This document shows, piece after piece, positions 35,706 through 46,881 of a stretch of DNA of 64,000 nucleotides. The number at the start of each line of letters is the position of its first letter. Position 1 is the first letter of the stretch. The position numbers were made by a program, and so were the translations under genes. The notes below the pieces were generated by a model. The model worked only from the letters and a program-made list of their open reading frames with translations. It was not told where the DNA came from and searched no databases. This DNA is from Pseudodesulfovibrio aespoeensis Aspo-2 (lineage in GTDB: Bacteria > Desulfobacterota > Desulfovibrionia > Desulfovibrionales > Desulfovibrionaceae): the NCBI RefSeq assembly GCF_000176915.2, contig NC_014844.1:682001-746000 (forward strand), in the 5' to 3' direction.

Positions 35706-36710
35706 TCAGGCGTCTTCGAAGAGGTCGCGGATTTCGTCCATGTTGCGGGTGAGTCCGAGGGCGCACATGAGTCGCAGGCGGGCTTTGGGGCCGCCCAGGC
35801 GTCCGCAGAGGATGGCACCGCGTCTGGCGAGGTCGGCCCCGCCGCCGGGGTAGCCGTAGATGGGCCACACGCCGCCTTCGATGCATCGGGTGGTCAGGAC
35901 CACGGGGATGGTGTCGGCCAGGCAGGCTTCGAGGGCCGGGACCAGGGTGGGCGGCACGTTGCCTGCGCCGAACCCTTCGATGACCAGTCCGCGCATGCCC
36001 TGGCTTCTGGCGTGGTCCACCAGGGAGCGGTCCATGCCGGTGTAGGCAGTGATGAGCGGGACATTCGGCTCGATGTCGCGGGGCTTGAGTTTGCGGCGCG
36101 GGGCGTGTGCCAGGGGGCAGCCGGCCAGAATGACGGATTCGCCGGCCACGTAGCCGACGATGCCTGCCTCGCGCGACTCGAAGGCGTCCACGTTCAGGGA
36201 GTTGACCTTGACCGCTTCGCGGGCCGCGAAGATGCGGTCGGTCATGAGCACGCAGGCTCCGGTGCCGGGCGGCAGGGGGAGCAGGCAGGCGCGCACCGCG
36301 TTGATCAGGTTGCGGATGCCGTCGTAGCCGGATTCCGAGTAGTAGCGCATGCTTCCGGTCAGGATGACGGGCTTGTCCGAGTCGATGACCAGGTCACAGA
36401 GGTAGGCGGTTTCCACGAGCACGTCGGTGCCGTGCAGGATGACCGCGCCCAGCGTTGCGGGTTGGGCCAGGGTTGTCTCCACCTCGCGGGCCAGTCGGAA
36501 CATGTCTGCCGGGGTCATGTGCGGGCTGGGCTTGTCCGACCACTCGACCGGGCGCAGGGTGACGCCCTGGCGCTGGGGTGCGAGCTGGTTGAGGAGCTTG
36601 TCGAAGTTGCCGCCCGGAGCCACGCCGCACGCGCCCTCGGTCGGCGACATGCCGATGGTGCCGCCGGTGAAGAAGACGGCTATTTCGCCCTGTCTGTTGG
36701 TCTTGGTCAT
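35706..36710 (-). CDS. L-asparaginase (type I/II asparaginase-glutaminase family)
   Basis: A 334-residue enzyme hydrolysing asparagine to aspartate and ammonia. The N-terminal nucleophile motif FFTGGTIGMS and the second Thr-Asp motif LHGTDVLVETAYL are intact, followed by PVILTGSMR and YVAGESVILAGCPLAHAP. No signal peptide is seen, so it is probably cytoplasmic. ATG 36710 is used; the reading frame continues upstream without coding character. It lies 92 bp downstream of glnD on the same strand and may be read with it, linking ammonia release to nitrogen control. Confidence 0.9.
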   Translation of the reverse strand: MTKTNRQGEIAVFFTGGTIGMSPTEGACGVAPGGNFDKLLNQLAPQRQGVTLRPVEWSDKPSPHMTPADMFRLAREVETTLAQPATLGAVILHGTDVLVETAYLCDLVIDSDKPVILTGSMRYYSESGYDGIRNLINAVRACLLPLPPGTGACVLMTDRIFAAREAVKVNSLNVDAFESREAGIVGYVAGESVILAGCPLAHAPRRKLKPRDIEPNVPLITAYTGMDRSLVDHARSQGMRGLVIEGFGAGNVPPTLVPALEACLADTIPVVLTTRCIEGGVWPIYGYPGGGADLARRGAILCGRLGGPKARLRLMCALGLTRNMDEIRDLFEDA

Positions 36711-36802
36711 GGGTCGCCCCGTGTTGGCTGGAGTTGGTCGGGATTCCCTCACGCCCGATGTTGCAGAGTTTGGCGCAAAGCGCAAGGGCGGGGGGCGTGG
36801 GA

Positions 36803-39424
36803 TCAGGCGGGTTCTGCGGCGTGCAGCAGGTCGCGGCGCAGGGTCTCGATGCGCTCCGGGTCGGTCAGCTTGGCGCCGGTGTGGTCGCGGACGTGGAAGA
36901 TGTCGGCGGCGCGGCCCTTGATGGTGGTGATTTTGGCGATGTGGATGGACAGCCCGTGGCCGGACAGGGTGCGGGCCATGTCGTGCAGGAAGCCGATGCG
37001 GTCGGGCGCGGCCACCTCGACAAGGGTGAAGAAATCGCTGCCCTGGTTGTCCACGGTGACGATGGGGCGCAGCCGGGGCGCGGAGTTCCCTTTGTGCAGG
37101 GGGGAGTTTCGCCGCTCGGCGAGCCGGGCCGCGAGGTCGAGCCTGCCGGTCAGGGCCTGTTCGATGGAGCGGGCCACGCGCGGCCATATCTCGTCCATGA
37201 ACAGGGTGTCCTGCGGCTCGGATACGGTGAACACGTCCACGGCGGTCTTGTCTGCCCAGGTGAAGAGGTCCGCGGCCAGGATGTTCAGCCCGTGCAGGGC
37301 CAGGGCACCGGCCATGGTGGCGAAGAGGCCGCTGCGGTCCAGGGCCGCGATGGTCAGGCGGCAGGTGCCTTCGGCCCGGCCTGGCCCGGCCTCGATCAGG
37401 GCGATGCCCTGGCCGCCGGGGGCCGAGGGGTCGCGCAGCCGGTCGCGGGCCACGCTGTCCCAGAGTTGCCGCACCAGCCGGACATGCCCGGCCAGCTGGG
37501 CGTGGTCCAGGGCCAGGAAGGCGCGCGGGGGCATGGCGCGCAGGGCCGCGTCCACGAACTCCCTGTCCAGGTCGGTGCAGGTGTGCAGCACGGCCTCGCG
37601 CGCGGTCTCGATGCGCTTGGCCGCGTCCGGCTCGGCCAGGGGGCCGTGCAGGAGCAGCCTCCGGGTCTTGAAGTACAGCTCGGCGAAGAGGGAGCGGGAC
37701 CAGCTGTTCCAGGCGCGCGGGCCAGTGGCCATGGAGTCGGCCACGCTGAGCAGGTAGAGGGCGTCGAGCCGCTCCGGGCTGCCTGCCGTGGCCGCCATCT
37801 CGCTGGCCACGCGCTCGTCAGAGAGGTCGCGCCGGGTGGCGGCCTTGGGGATGAGCAGGTGATGGCGCACGAGCAAGGCCACCTCCTGGGCCGTGTCCTG
37901 GTCGAGTCCGAACCGGGTCAGAACCTCGCGGGCCATGGCCGCGCCCGCCTCGGAGTGGTCGGGGTTGCCCTTGCCCAGGTCGTGGAAGAACCCGGCCAGG
38001 ATGAGGATGTCGTAGCGGGGAACGCGGGCCGCTATTTCGGCGGCCCAGGCGTTGGCGTCGGATTTCGAGTTCCCGTGAAAACGGAATCCGGCCAGCCGGG
38101 CCAGGGTGACCATGGTGTGCCGGCCCACCGGGTGGACATGGTAGTCGTTGAACTGGATCAGGTGCTCCACCTGTCCGAATTCTGGAACCACGGCGGGCAG
38201 GAGTCGGGTTTCGAGCAGTCCGTCGCAGGCCGGGCCGGAGCGCGGGGCGGCGAATATCTTCACCAGCCCGTCCAGGGTCTCTGGCCGGTTTGTGAGCCCG
38301 GCGGCGAGGCTTTCCAGGTTGTCGCGGATGGTGCGGCGCGCGGCCCAGGTCAGGGGCAGGCCGGTGCGCGCGGATTCGAGAAATGCTGTGAGCACCGCGG
38401 CTGGCGCGGGTTTTGGTTGTGGAACAAGGCCGACGCCGCGCGCGTCGAGGAAGATGCCGGGTGCGGACGGCTGGGGCGGCAGGGTCGCGGATTGGGCCGG
38501 GAAGACCTCCTGGAACATGGCCTCGCGCATGGCCTTGATCCGGGTCATGGCCTGATGCAGGCGCGAGAGGAAAAATTCCACGGCCCGGCCCGTGTCCTCG
38601 GGCGAGTCGTGGTGCGTGGCAAAGCCCATGAGCCGGGCCGTGCGCGGCTGGAGGTCGAAGAAGAGGCGGTCGGTCTTGCGCCCGGCGCAGATGTGCAGGG
38701 CGGTGCGCACCCGGTTGAGGAAGGCCTGATCGTCGCGCAGTCGGGCCAGCTCTTCGGGCAGGAACAGGGGCGGCAGGCCGAGGGCGGCCATGACCGTGAC
38801 GAGCCAGAACACCTGCTGGCCGTCGCGCAGTCCGCCCAGGCCGTTCTTGAGTTCCGGTTCGAGCATGCCGGTGGCGTCGCCGTACTGGACGGCGCGCGAC
38901 TCGTTGTGCTGGCTCAGGCTGCGGGCAAAGGTGCGCCCCTGTCGCTTCAGGGCCTTGGCCGCAAAGGCGGCGCGCAGCCGCTCGAAGACCTCGGCATCGC
39001 CCGCCAGGGGCCGGGCGTCCAGGAGCGAGGCCAAAACCTGAAAATCCTTGTCGGCCAGCGCAATGCAGTCGGCCACGGTGCGCACCCCGTGGCCCAGATC
39101 CAGGCCGATGTCCCAGAGGGGGAAGAGCAGCGACTTGACGAAGGATTCTGTGCTGTTGGGAATGCGGCGGCTGAACAGGAGCAGGATGTCCACGTCCGAG
39201 CCGGGGCAGAGCCTGCCGCGCCCGTAGCCGCCCACGGCCACCAGGGCAAAGGCGAAGGGCTGGTCGCCGAGCTCCAGGATGCGCTCCTCGAAGTAGCGGT
39301 CCACCAGATGGGTGTATTCCCAGGCAAAGCCGCCCACTGCGCCGTGTCTGGCGCGCTCGAAGAGGTCGGCGCGGGCCGCCTTGAGGCGCAGGGCCGGGGC
39401 CGGGAGGCTGGGCTGGGAATCCAT
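36803..39424 (-). CDS. glnD: [Protein-PII] uridylyltransferase/uridylyl-removing enzyme GlnD
   Basis: An 873-residue bifunctional nitrogen sensor. The nucleotidyltransferase motif GGYGRGRLCPGSDVDILL lies at about 65-82, the HD phosphohydrolase domain at about 430-560 (LAGFFHDLGKGNPDHSEAG), and two ACT domains follow (CRLTIAALDRSGLFATMAGALALHGLNI; IVTVDNQGSDFFTLVEVAAPDRIGFLHDMART). The length is normal. It uridylylates PII when glutamine is low and removes UMP when it is high. It lies downstream of glnB and amtB across a strong hairpin at 39494-39523. Confidence 0.95.
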   Translation of the reverse strand: MDSQPSLPAPALRLKAARADLFERARHGAVGGFAWEYTHLVDRYFEERILELGDQPFAFALVAVGGYGRGRLCPGSDVDILLLFSRRIPNSTESFVKSLLFPLWDIGLDLGHGVRTVADCIALADKDFQVLASLLDARPLAGDAEVFERLRAAFAAKALKRQGRTFARSLSQHNESRAVQYGDATGMLEPELKNGLGGLRDGQQVFWLVTVMAALGLPPLFLPEELARLRDDQAFLNRVRTALHICAGRKTDRLFFDLQPRTARLMGFATHHDSPEDTGRAVEFFLSRLHQAMTRIKAMREAMFQEVFPAQSATLPPQPSAPGIFLDARGVGLVPQPKPAPAAVLTAFLESARTGLPLTWAARRTIRDNLESLAAGLTNRPETLDGLVKIFAAPRSGPACDGLLETRLLPAVVPEFGQVEHLIQFNDYHVHPVGRHTMVTLARLAGFRFHGNSKSDANAWAAEIAARVPRYDILILAGFFHDLGKGNPDHSEAGAAMAREVLTRFGLDQDTAQEVALLVRHHLLIPKAATRRDLSDERVASEMAATAGSPERLDALYLLSVADSMATGPRAWNSWSRSLFAELYFKTRRLLLHGPLAEPDAAKRIETAREAVLHTCTDLDREFVDAALRAMPPRAFLALDHAQLAGHVRLVRQLWDSVARDRLRDPSAPGGQGIALIEAGPGRAEGTCRLTIAALDRSGLFATMAGALALHGLNILAADLFTWADKTAVDVFTVSEPQDTLFMDEIWPRVARSIEQALTGRLDLAARLAERRNSPLHKGNSAPRLRPIVTVDNQGSDFFTLVEVAAPDRIGFLHDMARTLSGHGLSIHIAKITTIKGRAADIFHVRDHTGAKLTDPERIETLRRDLLHAAEPA

Positions 39425-39493
39425 GGCGTGACCTGCTGTGCCGCGCGGCGGCCTGGATGGAGCGTTGGCGCTGCCGGGCCGGGATGGCCGGTT

Positions 39494-39523
39494 GGGCGGC
39501 GGGAGGGGGGATTCCCGCCGCCC
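39494..39523 (-). other. Hairpin between glnB and glnD
   Basis: A perfect 10-bp stem GGGCGGCGGG (39494-39503) / CCCGCCGCCC (39514-39523) without a T run. It likely dampens or processes transcription between the high-level amtB-glnB part and glnD. Confidence 0.6.
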
Positions 39524-39569
39524 ATGGTACCGAGCCCGCCTGGGCGAGGGTCCGGGCGGGAAGTGGCAG

Positions 39570-41133
<1,564 letters not shown>

Positions 41134-41156
41134 ATGAGTACCTCCGGATAGCGCCA

Positions 41157-41173
41157 ATGCAAAACCGGGGCCA
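41157..41173 (-). promoter_or_regulatory. Sigma-54 promoter of amtB-glnB-glnD
   Basis: The minus strand reads TGGCCCCGGTTTTGCAT: GG and GC dinucleotides separated by exactly 10 nt, matching the -24/-12 consensus. It is directly upstream of amtB. An NtrC-type enhancer site was not identified. Confidence 0.8.
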
Positions 41174-41383
41174 AAAATTCGATGGCGTATTTCCTTGGTT
41201 TCCACAAAATCGTGTTTTTTACCCTTGACAAAAGTGACAAAAAACAAAAAATTTTATCAAATTTGTTACATTCGCCAAATGCAAAAACGCATCGCCCGGT
41301 TGCGGGGGCAAATTGACCTTTGCCCAGGCAGCCCCTATGATTTTGTCTGCTGGGCTTTTCCGTGGCCGGAGGAGGGTGCCTGT

Positions 41384-41833
41384 GTGACGCGATTCAAGAG
41401 TGCGGCGATTGTTTTTCTCGTGCTTGCCGGGGCGGTGGCGGTGGCCCTGTCCATCGACTATACGGACACCTATGTGGCCGACAGGTTCCGCAAGGCTCTG
41501 GCTGCCGGGCTGTATCAGCCGGGGGAGCCGTTTTCTCTGGATGCCTTCCTGGACTATTACGATTGGGACACTGTCTGCGTGGTGGCGCCTGGCTCGCCCG
41601 AGCCGGAGTTGCGCAACCGGTTCGGCCTGCCGTATCTGGCCTCCGAGCCGACAGAAGGCCGCTGGAGCCTGATTTTTTCCCGTGGCGGCAGGGTGGTGGC
41701 CGAGGTGGATTTTGCGGACGAGGAGCTGGCTCCGCCCCGCGGCCTGCCCGATCTCTGCCCTGAGCGCTGGGCGGCCTTTGTCAGCATTGAGGAAGACGCC
41801 TCAGGCCGCCGCTTGGTGGTTCTGGGTCACTGA
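41384..41833 (+). CDS. Hypothetical membrane-anchored or secreted protein
   Basis: A 149-residue protein read from GTG 41384, which follows GGAGGAGGG. It begins with a short positive stretch and a hydrophobic helix (SAAIVFLVLAGAVAVAL), then a soluble domain with YDWDTVCVVAPGSPEPELRNRFG and GRWSLIFSRGGRVVAEVDF. I do not recognise a family. The helix suggests that the domain faces the periplasm. The gene is divergent from amtB and shares its short upstream region. Confidence 0.65.
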   Translation: MTRFKSAAIVFLVLAGAVAVALSIDYTDTYVADRFRKALAAGLYQPGEPFSLDAFLDYYDWDTVCVVAPGSPEPELRNRFGLPYLASEPTEGRWSLIFSRGGRVVAEVDFADEELAPPRGLPDLCPERWAAFVSIEEDASGRRLVVLGH

Positions 41834-42168
41834 TTCCGGTCTTTCGGTCCTGATCCGGCCCGCTTCGCCCTGCCCGAAATGGCGGGATTGTCAAAAATGT
41901 CCCTGCGCGAAATCTTCCTCCACCAAATTCCCCTTCTTCAAACAAGGCATGCCCCAAGGCTCGTCAGAGCCCCTTTCGTCTTTCCCGCCCGAAGCCGGAG
42001 CAGGGGGGGAGGTGGGGTAGTGCAGCCTTGAGCCGTTGATGAGCCGTCTTCGGCGCATCTTACGGATCAGGACAGCAGAGATAGGCGCAAGAGCAAGGTG
42101 AGACCGAAGTGGAGTCCTTCTCCACGAGGGTGCGCCTTGCTCGCAGCAACGCAGCAATCGGCTCCGCC
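41834..42168. other. Intergenic region downstream of serB and of the hypothetical gene
   Basis: No gene is supported. A two-part fold-back lies at 42093-42140: GCAAGG…CCTTGC enclosing GTGGAG/CTCCAC. It sits just past the minus-strand serB stop and may act as a weak terminator without a T run. Confidence 0.4.
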
Positions 42169-43383
42169 TCACTCCCCTGCCACATCGCGGTCGCGGACGC
42201 CGATGAGATAGAGGATGGAGTCGAGTCCGAGGGTGGAGATGGCTTGGCGTGCGCCCTTTTTGACCTTGGGCTTGGCATGGAAGGCGATGCCCAGGCCCGC
42301 GAGGTTGAGCATGGGCAGGTCGTTGGCCCCGTCGCCCACGGCAATGACCTGTTGCAGGCTGATGCCCTCCTGGTCGGCGATGGCCTGGAGCAGTTCGGCC
42401 TTTCTCTGCGCATCCACGATCTCGCCCAGGGCGCGGCCCGTGAGCTTGCCGTCCACTATCTCCAGTTCGTTGGCGTAGACGTAGTCGATGCCGAGCCGTT
42501 CCTTGAGGATGTTGCCGAAATAGGTGAACCCGCCGGAGAGGATGGCGATCTTGTAGCCCACGTTCTTGAGGGTGGAGATGAGCCGTTCGGCCCCTTCGGT
42601 CAGGGGCAGGCGGGCGGCAACCTCGCGCAGCACGGATTCGTCGAGGCCTTTGAGCAGGGAGAGGCGTTTGCGCAGGCTCTGCTTGAAGTCGAGCTCGCCG
42701 CGCATGGCCGCCTCGGTGATGGCGGCCACCTCTTCGCCCACGCCCGCCACCTTGGCCAGCTCGTCGATGACCTCGGCCTGGATCAGGGTCGAGTCCATGT
42801 CAAAGGCCACCAGCCGGCGGTTGCGGCGGAAGATGTTGTCTTCCTGAAAGGCGATGTCGGCCACGAGATCGGCGGAGATATCGAGAAATTTCGAGCGGAT
42901 GGCCGCCATGTCGCGGGGCGTGCCGCGCACGGTGAACTCCACGCAGGCGCGTGCCGATTGAGCCGGGCGACCGGTGAGGGGCACGCGGCCCGAGAGGCGG
43001 TGGATGGTGTCGATGTTCAGGCCCGATTCGCTGACCACGGCGGTGATGGCCGCGATCTGCTCGGCGGAGATGGACCGGGCGAGCAGGGTGATGATGTGCC
43101 GCTGCTTGTCCGCCTCGCCCACCCAGGAGGTGTAGTCTGCCTCGTCCAGCGGGTGGAGCTTCATGGTCACGCCCAACTCGTGGGCCTTGAAGAGCAGATC
43201 CTTGAGCACGGGCTGGGAGTTGGCGGGCAGCCTGATGAGTATGCCCAGGGTCAGGAAGTTGTGGATGACCACCTGGCCGATATCGAGGATATCCACGCTG
43301 AACCCGGCCAGCACGTCGGAAAGCTCCGCCGTCAACCCCGGCCTGTCGTTGCCGGTCACATGCACCAGTATGATCTTTTCCAT
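42169..43383 (-). CDS. serB: Phosphoserine phosphatase with N-terminal tandem ACT domains
   Basis: A 404-residue enzyme completing serine synthesis. The N-terminal half carries two ACT-like regulatory domains (about 1-180; IILVHVTGNDRPGLTAELSDVLAG). The HAD phosphatase follows: motif I AFDMDSTLIQAEVIDELA, motif II AILSGGFTYFG, motif III VDAQRKAELLQAI, motif IV VIAVGDGANDLPML. The long ACT-bearing form is common in mycobacteria and delta-proteobacteria. ATG 43383 has GGAGAG upstream. The ACT pair suggests feedback by serine. Confidence 0.92.
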   Translation of the reverse strand: MEKIILVHVTGNDRPGLTAELSDVLAGFSVDILDIGQVVIHNFLTLGILIRLPANSQPVLKDLLFKAHELGVTMKLHPLDEADYTSWVGEADKQRHIITLLARSISAEQIAAITAVVSESGLNIDTIHRLSGRVPLTGRPAQSARACVEFTVRGTPRDMAAIRSKFLDISADLVADIAFQEDNIFRRNRRLVAFDMDSTLIQAEVIDELAKVAGVGEEVAAITEAAMRGELDFKQSLRKRLSLLKGLDESVLREVAARLPLTEGAERLISTLKNVGYKIAILSGGFTYFGNILKERLGIDYVYANELEIVDGKLTGRALGEIVDAQRKAELLQAIADQEGISLQQVIAVGDGANDLPMLNLAGLGIAFHAKPKVKKGARQAISTLGLDSILYLIGVRDRDVAGE

Positions 43384-43848
43384 GCTTTTCGCTCTCCCGC
43401 GCAGGTTTTGCGGACCTTGGCACAAATCGCCACGGCAGTAAATGGCGCGGGGAGTGGGGAGTGGGGTGGGCGGGGGAGAGGGAGAGAAGAGCCGTCGCTG
43501 GCGCTCCTCCAAGTTTTTTTGATTGCCCTCCCGGCGGGGTTACTTTCTTTTGCAAGGCCCAAAAGAAAGTAACCAAAGAAAAGGGCCTTGCCAGCTTGGC
43601 CGCCTGCACTCCACGGCCAAGAAGCTGATCCATGCGGGGCTGCTCCCGAATCAAGTCGCCGAAGCGGCTCCGTGATTCGAAGAGCCGCAGCCCTCGCATG
43701 GTCAGCTTCTAAGCCTTAGGAGGCTTAAGGGCTGGGGCGCACTGAGGCCGGAAAAGCTGCGGTCGCGGTAGGCGGATGGGCCTGCGATCACCTCAGACCT
43801 TCTTTGTCTCCACGCTGGTCACATCATTTTCGAATTAACTACCGCAGA
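43384..43848. repeat. Hairpin-rich intergenic segment
   Basis: No gene is supported. Several strong inverted repeats are present. GGTTACTTTCTTTTG/CAAAAGAAAGTAACC spans about 43538-43573 (15-bp stem). A ~90-nt fold-back runs from GAAGCTGA (43621) to TCAGCTTC (43709), with an inner CGAATCA…TGATTCG. TAAGCCT/AGGCTTA lies at 43710-43727. The first hairpin shares the CTTTTG/CAAAAG core with the dispersed repeat that follows. Confidence 0.6.
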
Positions 43849-44068
43849 CCCGCAATGGGCGGGAGCGACGCAGCGCCAGTTCGTCGGGCCGCGTCTCGGG
43901 CGAAACCCGGCGGAGGCGGTAGTCTTCGACGCCGACAACTGTTTCGCCAGCGGGCCGACGTTACTGGCGCGCGGCGCGGGAGACCCGATCACAGATTCTT
44001 GAAAAGCGGTTTTTGCTTACTTTTGGCCGCTTTGGTCCAAAAGTAAGTCGCGACGGAGGAGCGAAATC
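43849..44068 (+). repeat. Dispersed ~220-bp repeat, copy A
   Basis: This copy begins CCCGCAATGGGCGGGAGCG and ends CGCGACGGAGGAGCGAAATC. It matches the reverse complement of 63493-63724 over its whole length, apart from a variable middle. It includes the hairpin CTTACTTTTGG (44016-44026) / CCAAAAGTAAG (44037-44047) with a 10-nt loop. Outer arms GGCGAAAC…GTTTCGCC are conserved in both copies. It carries no coding sequence that I accept. Confidence 0.8.
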
Positions 44069-44261
44069 TATCCATCAACGCCTTTGGTGACCGAGGAGAA
44101 AAAGAGCGGGGCATACGCATCACATTCCGAGCCAGTGAATTGACGATGTGCTTGCCCGACGGTGGGCTTCCCTTTTGGCATGCAATGTTGCATATCGGAA
44201 GAAAGGCGGAAGCTCCGGGGAATCGACATTTCGGGAAACCAGAAACGAGACGAGCAAGACC

Positions 44262-45953
44262 ATGACCCTGCTGGAACTGGCGAAAGAGCGGTTTGAAGAC
44301 CTGACTGAAAACGAGGAAAAGCTGTTCTCGGAGATTCAGAAGACCGGAGTGGCAGTGTTCCATGAGAAATGGGAAAATATCGATCCCTCCACCGCCGACC
44401 TGCCCGAACTGCGCGCCGAGTGCGTGGCGTGGCTGTTGACGGACAGAAAGGCGGTTGAGTTGATCACTCACCGGGGGGTGACGGTGGCTGGAGCGCGGTT
44501 GAACGGGAAGCTGGATGCGTCGTTCTCGCGGTTTCCGTTGCAATTGGGTTTGATAGGGTGCCGTGTGCCGGGGCGGGTCGTGTTACTGGATGCTTCCTTT
44601 GGCCTATTGAAGCTTTCAAGGTCACATGTCGGGGGAATTTGTGCCGACCGCATGCAGGTTTATGGAGATGTCTTACTTGATGAAGGCTTCATCTCGGATG
44701 GTGAGGTGCACCTTTTAGGTTCGTCTATCGGCGGTATTCTGGCTTGCCGAGATGGAAAATTCCTCAATGAGGGCGGAGATGCGTTGAGCGCAGACCGAGT
44801 GCGTGTTTCAGGGGGTGTTTTTCTTGACCAAGGATTCAGTGCTCGTGGTCGCGTGCGTCTTTTGGGGGCATTCATAGGCGGGAATTTGCAATGCCATGGT
44901 GGAGAGTTTCACAATGAAAACGGTATGGCGTTGTGTGCTGATTTTATGCATGTTTCAGGGTCAGCCCACTTTGAAGATGGATTCATCGCACATGGAGAGA
45001 TGCACCTTTTGGGGGCATCAATCGATGGGAGCTTAGTGTTTAGTGACTCTGTAATAAGTAATAATGACGATTCTGTTCTTAATGGGGAACGTCTCGTCGT
45101 TGCAGATATGTTTTTTCTAGGGGGCATGGAGATCAAAGGAGATGTCGAACTCGGAGCGTGTTCGCTGGAAAAGGGGCTCAGGATACATGACAATACTTGG
45201 GAAGTAGACAGTTCCCTGTCTCTTCGCGGGGCTTCTGTAAGAATGCTCTATGACACCCCGTCGGGGTGGCCCGCAAAAGGGGAGCTTTTTCTGAACGGTT
45301 TCAGTCTTGGGTCTTTCCAAGATGGGGCCACAATGGATGTCGCCGACCGCCTCGCCTGGCTCGACCTCCAGCCGGACGATGAATACCGGCCCCAGCCCTA
45401 TGAGCAGTTGGCGGCGGTGTACGCGCGAGCCGGGTATGAAGGCCAGGCCAGGGAGGTTCTGATCGCCAAGAATAAGCGGCTGGCTGATTTTTACAGGCGC
45501 GACTTTCTGCCGAGCTTCAAGCACGGTTTTCAAAAGCGTATTTCACGGTCTGCGACAGAGTCACAGCCGCCGCAGTTCGGCCTGCTGGCAGGAATATGGC
45601 ATCATCTCCTCGGCTTGTTCGTGGGCTACGGCTACCGTCCACAGCGTTTGTTGTACATGGCCCTTTGCATGGTGGCTCTGGGCTGGGTGCTGTTCGGTTG
45701 GGGGTTCGGGCGGGAGGCCATTGTTCAGGTCCAGGCCGGGGCGGGCGGGCATCCACCGTTTCAGGCTTTCGTCTATTCCCTCGACACCTTCCTGCCCCTG
45801 GTCGATCTGGAGCAGAAAAGCCGGTGGATGCTGGACAGTCGAGCCGGGTGGCCGGGTGGCTTGCTGGTCTGGTATCAGGTCTTTCACATCCTCATGGGCT
45901 GGATTCTGACGACCTTTGCCTTTGCCGCCCTCATCGACCGGCTCAAGCGCTAG
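44262..45953 (+). CDS. Repeat-containing membrane protein of unknown function
   Basis: A 563-residue protein starting MTLLELAKERFEDLTENEEK. Residues about 85-350 consist of about seven degenerate ~38-residue units of the form 'RV.V.G.VFLD.GF...G.V.LLGA.IGG.L.C..G.F.N..G.AL.AD', suggesting a beta-solenoid. The C-terminal ~130 residues hold two to three membrane helices (RLLYMALCMVALGWVLFGWGFG; YQVFHILMGWILTTFAFAALI). The repeat section is less GC-rich than its surroundings. Similar proteins are sometimes labelled membrane-associated oxidoreductase, but no cofactor motif supports that. It abuts the dispersed repeat and is convergent with mscS. Confidence 0.7.
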   Translation: MTLLELAKERFEDLTENEEKLFSEIQKTGVAVFHEKWENIDPSTADLPELRAECVAWLLTDRKAVELITHRGVTVAGARLNGKLDASFSRFPLQLGLIGCRVPGRVVLLDASFGLLKLSRSHVGGICADRMQVYGDVLLDEGFISDGEVHLLGSSIGGILACRDGKFLNEGGDALSADRVRVSGGVFLDQGFSARGRVRLLGAFIGGNLQCHGGEFHNENGMALCADFMHVSGSAHFEDGFIAHGEMHLLGASIDGSLVFSDSVISNNDDSVLNGERLVVADMFFLGGMEIKGDVELGACSLEKGLRIHDNTWEVDSSLSLRGASVRMLYDTPSGWPAKGELFLNGFSLGSFQDGATMDVADRLAWLDLQPDDEYRPQPYEQLAAVYARAGYEGQAREVLIAKNKRLADFYRRDFLPSFKHGFQKRISRSATESQPPQFGLLAGIWHHLLGLFVGYGYRPQRLLYMALCMVALGWVLFGWGFGREAIVQVQAGAGGHPPFQAFVYSLDTFLPLVDLEQKSRWMLDSRAGWPGGLLVWYQVFHILMGWILTTFAFAALIDRLKR

Positions 45954-45954
45954 C

Positions 45955-46797
45955 CTACTCCACCTGCATGGCCGCCAGTTCGAGCTGGCCGGGGGCGAGG
46001 TGGGTGAGGAAGCGGGTGGTGATGAAGTCCTCGCTGTCGCGGGTCAGGCGGGAGCGGCAGAGGTAGCGCAGGGTCAGGCGGATGCCGCCTGAGGCTGTGG
46101 TGACGTAGACGCGGGGGGTCATCTCGCGGAAATAGACCGAGCGGCGCTCAAAGGCGTTGCGGATCTTGTCGAGGTCCATGGACTGGGATTCGCGGTAGGC
46201 CTCGGCTGCGTCGAGCAGGATGGTGCGCGCCTGCTGCCAGTCGCTGGCCGGGGTCAGGGTCAGGCGCAGCTCGTTCCACAGGTAGCCCGCGCCGCGCGTG
46301 GCGTTGATGACCGGCAGGGTCAGGACGTGGGCGTTGGGCACCTTGACCAGCCTGCCCGTGCTGTGGCCCGTGGTGGAGCTGCCGCCGATCTCCAGCAGGG
46401 TGAAGTAGAGCACGCCCTTGGCAATGACATCGCCCGCGTTGTCGCCCACCTGCACCCGGTCGCCGATGGCGAACAGCTCGCGCCAGAAGATGACGAACGA
46501 GCCGAGGAAGTTGAGGATGACCTCCTTGGACACGATGGTCAGGGCCGCGGCCACGATGGTCAGGGCCGCGAACACCGGGCTCAAGCCCTCGAACCAGATG
46601 AAGACCAGCCCGATGACGAACACGATCACCGCCACATAGGTGGTGGCGCGGGGCGTCTCGGCCACGGGCCTGCCGCGCCGGGCGGCGAATGACCGGGCCA
46701 TGCGCGCCAGCACCAGCACGGCCAGAGCCAGGGCCAGGGTGTGCAGGGCCTTGATCAGGCCGGGATGGTCCAGCAACTGCCGAATGATCGATTCCAT
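45955..46797 (-). CDS. Mechanosensitive ion channel, MscS family
   Basis: A 280-residue inner-membrane channel. Three hydrophobic helices are visible, with the pore-lining TM3 in FAALTIVAAALTIVSKEVILNFLGSFVIFW. The MscS beta domain follows (FAIGDRVQVGDNAGDVIAKGVLYFTLLEIGG…VKVPNAHVLTLPVIN). The C-terminal domain is about 110 residues. It opens on hypo-osmotic shock. Its stop codon nearly touches that of the convergent gene at 44262-45953. Confidence 0.9.
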   Translation of the reverse strand: MESIIRQLLDHPGLIKALHTLALALAVLVLARMARSFAARRGRPVAETPRATTYVAVIVFVIGLVFIWFEGLSPVFAALTIVAAALTIVSKEVILNFLGSFVIFWRELFAIGDRVQVGDNAGDVIAKGVLYFTLLEIGGSSTTGHSTGRLVKVPNAHVLTLPVINATRGAGYLWNELRLTLTPASDWQQARTILLDAAEAYRESQSMDLDKIRNAFERRSVYFREMTPRVYVTTASGGIRLTLRYLCRSRLTRDSEDFITTRFLTHLAPGQLELAAMQVE

Positions 46798-46881
46798 GAA
46801 AGCTCCCGCATGGACTTGGTGGTTTGGTCAGTGTAGTACACTAGCAGGAACCCACCCCCCTGACAAACTGCGGGAGGCCCC

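Noticed and set aside
43804-44046. Short open frames in dispersed repeat A and the matching ones in copy B
   Set aside because: The similarity of the predicted peptides is explained by the DNA repeat, and the frames are broken by the variable middle.
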